Assembly: GCA_030619405.1 (NCBI GenBank)
Contig: JAUXBK010000174.1
Span: 1-5,765, forward strand
DNA from: Sedimenticola sp.
GTDB lineage: Bacteria > Pseudomonadota > Gammaproteobacteria > Chromatiales > Chromatiaceae
Reading direction: 5' to 3'
Length of the DNA: 5,765 nt
How positions within the stretch are numbered: the stretch's first letter is position 1; the number at the start of each line of letters is the position of its first letter. Both the position numbers and the translations under genes were made by a program. A model generated the notes under the pieces. It saw only the letters and a list, made by a program, of their open reading frames with translations, did no database searches and had not been told where the DNA came from. Positions 1 through 5,459 of this stretch are shown in pieces.

Positions 1-62
1 GAAGACACCCGACAGGGGTTTCTGTGGTATAAAGCTGTGATCGATCTTACCGGAAAAAAGCG

Positions 63-2015
63 ATGGCCAATCTCCTCTGGAAACCGGACCAGGAGCGGGT
101 CGATAACGCGAACCTGACCGCATTCCGCAACCGGGCAGCCACGATTGCCGGGCGGGACCTCCCCGACTACCAGTCACTCTACCAGTGGTCCCTGAACGAT
201 CCTGAAGCCTTCTGGCGCCTGGTGTGGGATGACGCCGGTGTGGTCGCCGCGACCCGTGGGGATCCGGCAGTGCTGAATGGTGACCGGATGCCCGGCGCCC
301 GTTGGTTTCCCAGCGCCCGTCTCAACTTTGCCGAAAACCTGCTGCAGCGGCAGGATGACGAAGATGCCATTGTTTTCTGGGGGGAACAGCGGGTTCGCCG
401 GCGCCTGAGTGCGCGGGAACTCCACCACCAGGTATCCCGCCTTGCACAGGCGCTTCGGGCCATGGGCATTACCCAGGGGGATCGGGTCGCCGGCTACCTC
501 CCCAACATGCCGGAAGCAGTGATCGCCATGCTGGCTGCAACCAGCCTGGGGGCGGTCTGGTCCTCCTGCTCCCCGGATTTTGGGATCGATGGCGTCGTGG
601 ACCGATTCAGCCAGATCGAACCCCGGCTGCTGTTCGCCGCCGATGGCTATTTCTACCATGGCAGGCGCTTCGACAGCCTGGAGCGAATTGCGGCTATCCG
701 CAACAGGATTCCCTCCATCGAAAAGGTGGTCGTTGTCCCCTACACCCGACACGCCCCGGTTCCAGACACTCTCGGCGACGCGATTTCGCTCGACGATTTC
801 ATCCAGCCTTTTACTGCAGGTACGATCGAGTTCGACCGACTGCCGTTCGACCACCCCCTCTACATCATGTTCTCCTCCGGCACCACCGGGAAGCCAAAAT
901 GTATCGTGCACGGTGCCGGTGGCACCCTGCTGCAGCACATGAAAGAGCTTCGCCTCCATACCGACGTGCATCCGGGGGACCGCTTTTTCTACTTCACCAC
1001 CTGTGGCTGGATGATGTGGAACTGGCTGGTGTCGGGGCTTGCCGTCGGCGCCACCCTGTTGCTTTATGACGGCTTCCCGTTCCACTCGGACGGGAACATC
1101 CTGTTCGACTATGCAGACGCAGAGGGGATGACCCAGTTCGGTACCTCGGCAAAATACATCGATGCCCTGAAGAAGGCCGGCCTCACTCCGGGCCGGGACC
1201 ATCGGCTCAGCGCGCTTCGCACCCTCTGCTCCACCGGTTCCCCACTGGTGCCCGAGGCGTTCGACTATGTTTATTCCGCGATCAAGCGGGATCTCTGTCT
1301 GGCCTCCATCTCAGGCGGCACCGACATCATCTCCTGCTTTGCCCTCGGCAACCCGACCCTGCCCGTCTATCGGGGGGAACTGCAGTGCCGGGGCCTGGGC
1401 ATGGCCGTGGCGGTGTGGAATGACCAGGGCCACCCGGTGCGCAGCGAAAAAGGGGAGCTGGTCTGCACCGCCCCCTTCCCCTCCATGCCGGTGGGCTTCT
1501 GGAACGACCCGGACGGGAAAAAGTACCACAGCGCCTACTTCGAGCGCTTCCCCAACATCTGGTGCCACGGCGACTATGTGGAGCTGACGGAACACGACGG
1601 TCTGATTTTCTACGGGCGCTCAGACGCCGTCCTCAACCCCGGGGGGGTGCGCATCGGCACCGCCGAGATCTATCGGCAGGTGGAGCAGCTGGAACAGGTG
1701 CTCGAGAGCCTGGTCATTGGTCAGGAGTGGGACAACGACGTTCGGATCGTGCTGTTCGTCCAGTTGCGTGAGGGTCTGCAGCTGGACGACCCGCTGCGGG
1801 ACCGGATCCGGCAGCAGATCAGGGCCAACACGACGCCCCGTCATGTCCCCGCACGGATCGTGCAGGTTTCAGCCATTCCCCGTACCAAGAGCAACAAGAT
1901 CGTGGAATTGGCGGTACGGGAGATTGTGCATGGGCGCCCGGTCAGGAACCGAGAGGCGCTGGCCAATCCAGAGGTCCTGGAGCAGTTCGTCGACCGTGAG
2001 GAGTTGCAGCAGTGA
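63..2015 (+). CDS. Acetoacetyl-CoA synthetase (acetoacetate--CoA ligase)
   Basis: This cytosolic ligase activates acetoacetate with ATP and CoA to acetoacetyl-CoA, AMP and pyrophosphate, feeding ketone-body use or polyhydroxybutyrate metabolism. It is an ANL-superfamily adenylating enzyme. An N-terminal AACS-type region (LWKPDQERVDNANLTAF, residues 5-21; RWFPSARLNFAENLL, 80-94) precedes the ATP-binding loop FSSGTTGKPK (270-279). SGGTD (417-421), CHGDYVE (501-507) and the hinge motif GRSDAVLNPGGVRIG (518-532) follow. The C-terminal lid carries PRTKSNK (606-612), where K612 is the expected catalytic lysine. The 650-residue length is normal for AACS, and the N-terminal motif distinguishes it from acetyl-CoA synthetase. 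The ATG follows a weak GGA-rich leader (52-59) and is the natural start because the family N-terminus begins there. The stop overlaps the next gene's GTG by 4 nt, indicating translational coupling. The lid motif reads SNK where SGK is common in related ligases. Family assignment is secure; the physiological pathway is inferred. Confidence 0.95.
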   Translation: MANLLWKPDQERVDNANLTAFRNRAATIAGRDLPDYQSLYQWSLNDPEAFWRLVWDDAGVVAATRGDPAVLNGDRMPGARWFPSARLNFAENLLQRQDDEDAIVFWGEQRVRRRLSARELHHQVSRLAQALRAMGITQGDRVAGYLPNMPEAVIAMLAATSLGAVWSSCSPDFGIDGVVDRFSQIEPRLLFAADGYFYHGRRFDSLERIAAIRNRIPSIEKVVVVPYTRHAPVPDTLGDAISLDDFIQPFTAGTIEFDRLPFDHPLYIMFSSGTTGKPKCIVHGAGGTLLQHMKELRLHTDVHPGDRFFYFTTCGWMMWNWLVSGLAVGATLLLYDGFPFHSDGNILFDYADAEGMTQFGTSAKYIDALKKAGLTPGRDHRLSALRTLCSTGSPLVPEAFDYVYSAIKRDLCLASISGGTDIISCFALGNPTLPVYRGELQCRGLGMAVAVWNDQGHPVRSEKGELVCTAPFPSMPVGFWNDPDGKKYHSAYFERFPNIWCHGDYVELTEHDGLIFYGRSDAVLNPGGVRIGTAEIYRQVEQLEQVLESLVIGQEWDNDVRIVLFVQLREGLQLDDPLRDRIRQQIRANTTPRHVPARIVQVSAIPRTKSNKIVELAVREIVHGRPVRNREALANPEVLEQFVDREELQQ

Positions 2016-2941
2016 CGGAGCAACCGGAAAACGGTACCCGACAGGAGTTCGACGGCAAGGAGTGCATCTACTACGATGACTACTGGATCCGCTATTACCC
2101 GCCGCCGGAGGAGACCCTGACCGCCCGCAAACACCTCATCGACCGCCTTACCCGCCGTGCCTTTCGCCACACGGAGTCGGGGATCAACACCCCGGGCGAG
2201 CGGCTGGAAGAGGCACGCCTGGCGTATGCGGCAGAGACCGACCCGGCGCGCAAACGGGTCAATGGCGCGATGCTGGCAGGCGCCTTGTTCAACCGTGCTA
2301 CGGACCTGTTCACAGCCATCGTCGAACTGGAACACAAAGGGGTTCGGATCAGCCGGGAGAACGAACTGATGCGACAGTGTGCCGACTGTTTCAAGCAGGC
2401 TCTGGAACTCGGTAAGCAGGTCAAGCACTACAGTGGCCAGGAGGGAATCGATGAACTCTGGGGAGAACCCTTCAAAGCGTTCACCCAGCCTATTGCCAAG
2501 CTGTTCGACTCACGCTACCGCAAAATCGCCCAGACCATGCAGGCCATCGACCACGTGACGGAACGGCTGATACAGGCGCTGCAGCAGGAACCCGCCTTCG
2601 AAGCGTCTCTACCGTGCCTGGAACGGCTGGCCTCCAGCGCCAAACTGGAAATAGAAACCATGAAAAGTGACAACGCCTTTTTCACCGTCTGGCCGGATTT
2701 CATCGCGGCCAGGGAGGCAGTGGAAGGGTTCGAGCCGAAGCAGATGCCTGAAGCCGACAATGAAAACCTGCAGCGGAATGATCAAGGCGTGAAGTTGATC
2801 AAAGCAGGGGCCGCTCTGATCACCTATCTTTCAGAGGCACGGGTTCCGATGCCCAAGAGCACCAGGAATTTCCTTCAGCTGTGCGAATCATTTGAGTGGG
2901 AGAAGAGAGATCGACGACCTGACCAGAACGACGATAGGTAA
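2012..2941 (+). CDS. Unknown helical protein coupled to the downstream kinase
   Basis: I do not recognise this 309-residue family. Translation starts at a GTG that overlaps the synthetase stop codon (GTGA), and the TGA at 2939-2941 lies 50 nt inside the kinase gene, so it is flanked by overlaps on both sides. No signal peptide or membrane segment is visible. An aromatic N-terminal patch (ECIYYDDYWIRYYPPPEE, residues 17-34) is followed by mostly amphipathic helices: 64-80, 84-108, 116-140 and 168-192. A Cys pair sits at 123 and 126 (CADC). A charged tail (EWEKRDRRPDQNDDR, 295-309) ends the protein. The helical middle looks like a repeat-type scaffold, but I see no TPR consensus. Being sandwiched tightly before a Ser/Thr kinase suggests that it is a partner, substrate or regulator of the kinase; that is inference. 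The open frame, its coding character and its overlaps make the gene itself convincing. Confidence 0.85.
   Translation: MTEQPENGTRQEFDGKECIYYDDYWIRYYPPPEETLTARKHLIDRLTRRAFRHTESGINTPGERLEEARLAYAAETDPARKRVNGAMLAGALFNRATDLFTAIVELEHKGVRISRENELMRQCADCFKQALELGKQVKHYSGQEGIDELWGEPFKAFTQPIAKLFDSRYRKIAQTMQAIDHVTERLIQALQQEPAFEASLPCLERLASSAKLEIETMKSDNAFFTVWPDFIAAREAVEGFEPKQMPEADNENLQRNDQGVKLIKAGAALITYLSEARVPMPKSTRNFLQLCESFEWEKRDRRPDQNDDR
2892..2941 (+). other. 50-nt gene overlap with TTG start
   Basis: The last codons of the unknown 309-residue protein and the first 16 codons of the kinase share this stretch in different frames. The kinase frame is open only from 2820, and its sole ATG/GTG/TTG before the ATP loop is the TTG at 2892. 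A start at CTG (2919) or a ribosomal shift from the upstream frame are less likely alternatives. The overlap supports co-translation of the pair. Confidence 0.6.
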
Positions 2942-4196
2942 GTTCCAGATACAGAAACTGATCGGACGGGGTGCAACCAGTTCAGTCTATCTGGCGGAGG
3001 ACCCCTTTACCGGGATGGAGATAGCGATCAAGATCGCCAACCAGGGTGTGTTTAACGACCCGGCCAACGGTTACCGCTTCAAAAAAATGTTCATGAACGA
3101 GGCGAGCCTGGCCGGCAGGCTCCGTCATCCCCACATCGTCTCGGTGCTCGACGCAGGCACCGAGGGAAACATGCACTACATCGTCATGGAGTATGTGCAT
3201 GGAAAAACCCTGAAGGCCTACTGTTCACCCGACACACTGCTGCCCATAGACGATGTGGTGGAGATCATCTTCAAATGCTGCAATGCGCTGGATTATGCCT
3301 ATCGCCAGGGCTTGATCCACAGGGATATCAAACCCGCCAACCTGCTGATCACCGGTGGCACGGCGGTCAAGATCAGCGATTTTGGTACGGCGCTGCTGGC
3401 GGATGCCGAATTGACCCAGGTGGTCGATGCGGTAGGAACCCCCAGCTACATGTCACCGGAGCAGATCGCCGGACGGCAGATCAGCCAGCAGGCGGACATC
3501 TACTCCCTGGGTGTAGTGATGTACCAGCTGCTGACCGGCAAGCTTCCCTTCACCGCCAACAATCAGTACGAACTGATCCAGCGTATCACCCAGGAGGAGC
3601 CCACCCCGCTGGAGTCGTTTCGCAGCGACATCCCCCAGGAGATCAAGTCGATCGTCTACCGCTGTCTGGAGAAGCAGCCGGACAAGCGCCATGCCAGCTG
3701 GCAGGAACTGACACGAGACCTCTCCCGGGTACATGAGCAGCTGGAGGTACTCTCCCCCGACGTCTCCGACACCCGCAAATTCAATCTGCTGAAACAGCTC
3801 AGTTTCTTTCGGAATTTCACCGATGTGGAGCTGTGGGAGGTGCTGAGGATCAGCAAATGGCATCGCTTTCCCGCCGGAAAAAAACTGCTGCGGCAGGGAA
3901 AGATCGGCGGATCTTTCTTCATCCTCGCCTCCGGCGATGCCAGAATCGTGAAGAACGATGCCCTGCTGGGGATGATCGAGACCGGTCACTGCTTCGGAGA
4001 GATGGCCTATATCCATGGCAAGAAGAAACCCCGTAGCGCCAGCGTGGTGAGCAACAGCGAAGTGACGGTGATCAAGATCATCGCCGACGCCCTGCAGGAG
4101 GCATCGGACCAGCTGCAGACCAAGTTCAACAAGGTGCTGCTCAGAACCCTGGCAGAACGCCTGGAAAAGACTTCGCTGATGGCATCGGCTCTGTAA
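2892..4196 (+). CDS. Ser/Thr protein kinase with C-terminal cyclic-nucleotide-binding domain
   Basis: This is a soluble Hanks-type kinase, expected to phosphorylate proteins on Ser/Thr. All core elements are present: glycine loop GRGATSSV (25-32), ATP lysine in AIKIA (K47), alpha-C glutamate in MNEASL (E70), catalytic loop HRDIKPAN (143-150), DFG (163-165), GTPSYMSPE (182-190), DIYSLGV (202-208) and the late Arg of DKRH (R266). After a linker (about 280-297), residues 298-420 form a cyclic-nucleotide-binding fold. Its phosphate-binding cassette is CFGEMAYIHGKKKPRSASV (367-385), with Glu370 and Arg381 in the positions that bind the ribose and phosphate in CAP/PKA-type domains, so ligand binding looks possible. 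No transmembrane segment or PASTA repeat is seen. The start is awkward: TTG at 2892 is the only common start codon between the upstream in-frame stop (2817-2819) and the glycine loop, no clear Shine-Dalgarno precedes it, and it overlaps the previous gene by 50 nt. Substrate and ligand are unknown. Confidence 0.93.
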   Translation: MSGRREIDDLTRTTIGKFQIQKLIGRGATSSVYLAEDPFTGMEIAIKIANQGVFNDPANGYRFKKMFMNEASLAGRLRHPHIVSVLDAGTEGNMHYIVMEYVHGKTLKAYCSPDTLLPIDDVVEIIFKCCNALDYAYRQGLIHRDIKPANLLITGGTAVKISDFGTALLADAELTQVVDAVGTPSYMSPEQIAGRQISQQADIYSLGVVMYQLLTGKLPFTANNQYELIQRITQEEPTPLESFRSDIPQEIKSIVYRCLEKQPDKRHASWQELTRDLSRVHEQLEVLSPDVSDTRKFNLLKQLSFFRNFTDVELWEVLRISKWHRFPAGKKLLRQGKIGGSFFILASGDARIVKNDALLGMIETGHCFGEMAYIHGKKKPRSASVVSNSEVTVIKIIADALQEASDQLQTKFNKVLLRTLAERLEKTSLMASAL

Positions 4197-4250
4197 AACT
4201 GTTCACCATAGAAAACGGCTATCCGTTCACGGTATAAAAAGACATTTAGC
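4197..4250. other. Spacer after the kinase gene with a weak hairpin
   Basis: The spacer holds a 5-bp perfect stem AACGG/CCGTT (4214-4218 with 4223-4227, loop CTAT). No T-run follows on the plus strand, so it is not a convincing terminator for the kinase operon. Read on the minus strand, the stem is followed by only four T residues. GTTCAC occurs twice (4201-4206 and 4225-4230). Confidence 0.35.
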
Positions 4251-4280
4251 CGCGGATTAACGCGGATTAAACACGAATAA
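4251..4280. repeat. Tandem 10-nt repeat, three units
   Basis: Two perfect copies of CGCGGATTAA (4251-4260 and 4261-4270) are followed by a diverged third copy, ACACGAATAA (4271-4280). Short arrays of this flavour, built from CGCGGATTAA or ACACGGATGAA-like units, recur between genes in many environmental bacterial genomes; that is recollection, not a search. The array abuts the point where the minus-strand antitoxin remnant loses its family resemblance. Read from the minus strand it would add a nonsense tail (IYSCLIRVNPRLN) to that remnant. Confidence 0.75.
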
Positions 4281-4551
4281 ATCAGTCCCTGCTCGGATTC
4301 CATCTGCTGCGCAGGAACCCCGCCTGTGTGTCGATTATCAGTGTGCATCCAGTGCTTCATGTCAGCCGGGACGCCACCGACCAGGGCGTAGAGATCGCGA
4401 TGGGCACGGATCAACAGCAGCGCCCGCTCCCCGGCCCTGCTTTCCGGCTCGAGACATTCTCTCGTAATCGCGACGTAGTTGCAGCCCACGGCCTTCCCGA
4501 TAGTCTCGCGCGTCAGTCCCAATGCCCCCCGGCATTCAAAAATGCCTGTAA
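4280..4551 (-). pseudogene. Degraded Xre/MbcA/ParS-type (DUF2384) antitoxin remnant
   Basis: The minus strand encodes a recognisable antitoxin of the Xre-RES class: an HTH-like part (LGLTRETIGKAVG, 4484-4522), a linker LEPESRAGERALLLIR, then the toxin-binding domain with YALVGG, MKHWMHTDNRHTGGVP and a final MESEQGL ending at 4283. Intact relatives continue for about 15 residues after that GL, typically with a sequence like VxVLxYLDAMRG; here the 10-nt repeat array replaces it. At the other end, QAFLNA (4531-4548) fits the family N-terminus but lies in a different frame. The break is at the run of six C residues at 4525-4530, consistent with a one-base indel. No ATG is available; only TTG at 4520-4522 could start the main frame, and stop codons lie close upstream. 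No RES-domain toxin is visible downstream on this strand, where the kinase gene lies. The family call rests on the motif pattern and is fairly confident; loss of function is inferred. Confidence 0.7.
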
Positions 4552-4662
4552 CTATTCAGCACGCGTTGGAATATTGCACTAAGGGCTCGCGAAATAATAA
4601 GTTCCTGAGTTTGGGGCGTAAGAAAATCTTCTACCAGAATCCAGATGCCTTTTTATATATAG

Positions 4663-4668
4663 TATAAT
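4663..4668 (+). promoter_or_regulatory. Probable -10 box for the HipB-like gene
   Basis: A perfect TATAAT sits in an AT-rich tract (4651-4670), 37 nt before the ATG at 4705. No good TTGACA-like hexamer lies 16-18 nt upstream, so the -35 is weak or replaced by an activator. The flanking TATA-TAG-TATA symmetry could be part of an autoregulatory operator, as is usual for Xre-type antitoxins, but this is speculative. Confidence 0.45.
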
Positions 4669-4675
4669 TTGTATT

Positions 4676-4681
4676 AAGGAG
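4676..4681 (+). promoter_or_regulatory. AAGGAG Shine-Dalgarno-like site, far from the start
   Basis: A strong AAGGAG lies 23 nt before the ATG at 4705, too far for normal initiation there. No in-frame ATG, GTG or TTG lies between the two. Either the site is unused, or the leader is folded or rearranged, or initiation uses a non-standard codon. Confidence 0.35.
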
Positions 4682-4704
4682 AGTTACAGCCATTAACATT
4701 CACT

Positions 4705-4977
4705 ATGATTAGTCTCACTGAAACGGAGCAGACGGCCCTTCGAGCACTGAGGACCCGCCTGCGCGCCGCCCGCAAACGTCGGGGCGACCGCCAGGAGGAC
4801 GCCGCGGCCCGTTGCGGCGTGTCGGTCCTCACTTACCAGCGCATGGAATCCGGGTTCCCCGGCACCGCCATTGGGATCTGGATCCGGGCGACGCGCCTGT
4901 ATGGGGAGCTCAAGGGGCTGGAAGCACTGTTCCCTGTTTCGCTCTTTGATCTGGCTGGCCAGGGAGGCCGGCGGTGA
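4705..4977 (+). CDS. HipB/Xre-like helix-turn-helix protein (orphan antitoxin candidate)
   Basis: This 90-residue DNA-binding protein has an HTH_3-type fold. Residues 12-24 (LRALRTRLRAARK) form helix 1, RQEDAAARCGVSVLTYQRMESG (29-50) holds the helix-turn-helix, and a helical end follows (GIWIRATRLYGELKGLEALF, 57-76). The pattern of arginine-rich helix 1, GVS turn, QRMESG and a closing LEALF helix resembles HipB-like antitoxins encoded just upstream of HipA-type kinases, which repress their own promoter and neutralise the toxin. The TGA overlaps a GTG (4974-4976) by GTGA, exactly as expected for a coupled second gene. That frame opens with a strand-like MIHLYIWF but then runs into unrelated sequence, so the HipA partner seems lost. 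The frame is intact and GC-rich in codon third positions, unlike the material on both sides. Assignment to the HTH class is good; the specific HipB role is inferred. Confidence 0.72.
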   Translation: MISLTETEQTALRALRTRLRAARKRRGDRQEDAAARCGVSVLTYQRMESGFPGTAIGIWIRATRLYGELKGLEALFPVSLFDLAGQGGRR

Positions 4978-4997
4978 TCCACCTGTATATCTGGTTC

Positions 4998-5313
4998 AGG
5001 CCACCAGCCTTTCGCAAGCTGAAAGAGTTGGTGTGTTACAGCAGCTATTCCCATCGCGGTAGCTACTACACACTCGACGAAATCGCTAACTTCGATGAGC
5101 GTGGCCTATGGCAGTGTCGCTCGATCTATTTTCTCGCAATATGGGACGCTGGTTGCGACAACCGAAGCATTTGTCAACCAGTCGGAGGCTGGTTACTTTG
5201 TTGATGAGCTTCTACCAATCCTTCATGTCGACCCCAAAGATGCTTTGCGAAACTTGGTTAAACAAGACCGCATTTGGCGCGAGAAGGTGGCCGGTCGATA
5301 TCTGTATTGTTCG
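4998..5313 (+). pseudogene. Frameshifted winged-helix-like protein fragment, probably mobile-element derived
   Basis: Conceptual joining of frames gives a coherent protein: GSYYTLDEIANFDERGLW (from about 5057), then FSQYGTLVATTEAFVNQSEAGYFVDEL, then LHVDPKDALRNLVKQDRIWREKVAGRYLYCS ending at 5313. The last block looks like a winged-helix recognition helix plus hairpin wing. I associate this YYTLxEIxxFDxxGLW...GTLxxT...SEAGYFxxEL...GRYLYC pattern with short proteins next to insertion-sequence transposases, from memory only. The first two blocks are in different frames; one extra T in the TTTT run at 5129-5132 explains it. A second extra base near 5060 would link an upstream stretch reading SQAERVGVLQQLFPSR. 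After 5313 the open frame runs on to 5589, but with no family-like character. Sequencing error at the T-run is possible, but the lack of a 3' end argues for a true remnant. No transposase is visible nearby. Confidence 0.5.
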
Positions 5314-5384
5314 TGCTATAACCTAACGAATATTCAATTCAGCCATCGTGCATGCTCTCGTCCCGGCCTGCGATCAGCCGTGAT

Positions 5385-5459
5385 TTACAGTTCCTTTATC
5401 GCCAACTCTCCGAGCGCTCCCACTAGCGCCCGTAGCCCTGCATCATCCAAGTCAGTGAA
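5385..5459 (-). pseudogene. Coding-like C-terminal gene fragment, family unknown
   Basis: On the minus strand a stretch reads FTDLDDAGLRALVGALGELA then IKEL and a TAA stop (5385-5387), which looks like a natural amphipathic C-terminal helix with GC-rich codons. Upstream in the same frame there is a TAG at 5469-5471, then further sense codons reading DPLVDPIQIFKYDQGE, then TGA at 5544-5546. It could be the end of a decayed gene, but it is too short to identify, and a chance open stretch cannot be excluded. Confidence 0.3.

Noticed and set aside
174..1202. Long minus-strand open frame opposite the synthetase gene
   Set aside because: It is the shadow of a GC-rich, motif-complete AACS gene and shows no family motifs of its own.
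2036..2045. ACCCGACAGG shared with positions 8-17 at the two gene starts
   Set aside because: A 10-base match is expected by chance in a window of this size, and the flanks do not align.
4214..4227. Hairpin AACGG-CTAT-CCGTT as a terminator of the operon
   Set aside because: The stem is only 5 bp and no T-run follows on the plus strand.
4251..4280. CRISPR array
   Set aside because: The units are 10 nt and directly adjacent, with no spacers.
4007..4522. Single 171-residue minus-strand gene reaching into the kinase gene
   Set aside because: Only the part above 4283 looks like a protein family. The rest translates the repeat array, the spacer and the antisense of the kinase end.
4692..4712. 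Tiny leader peptide starting at ATT after the AAGGAG site
   Set aside because: It needs a rare ATT start and gives only six codons, with no attenuator-like structure to support it.
5320..5400. Integron attC site suggested by ACCTAAC-like bases near 5320
   Set aside because: No matching GTTRRRY partner or imperfect inverted arms occur within the expected distance.
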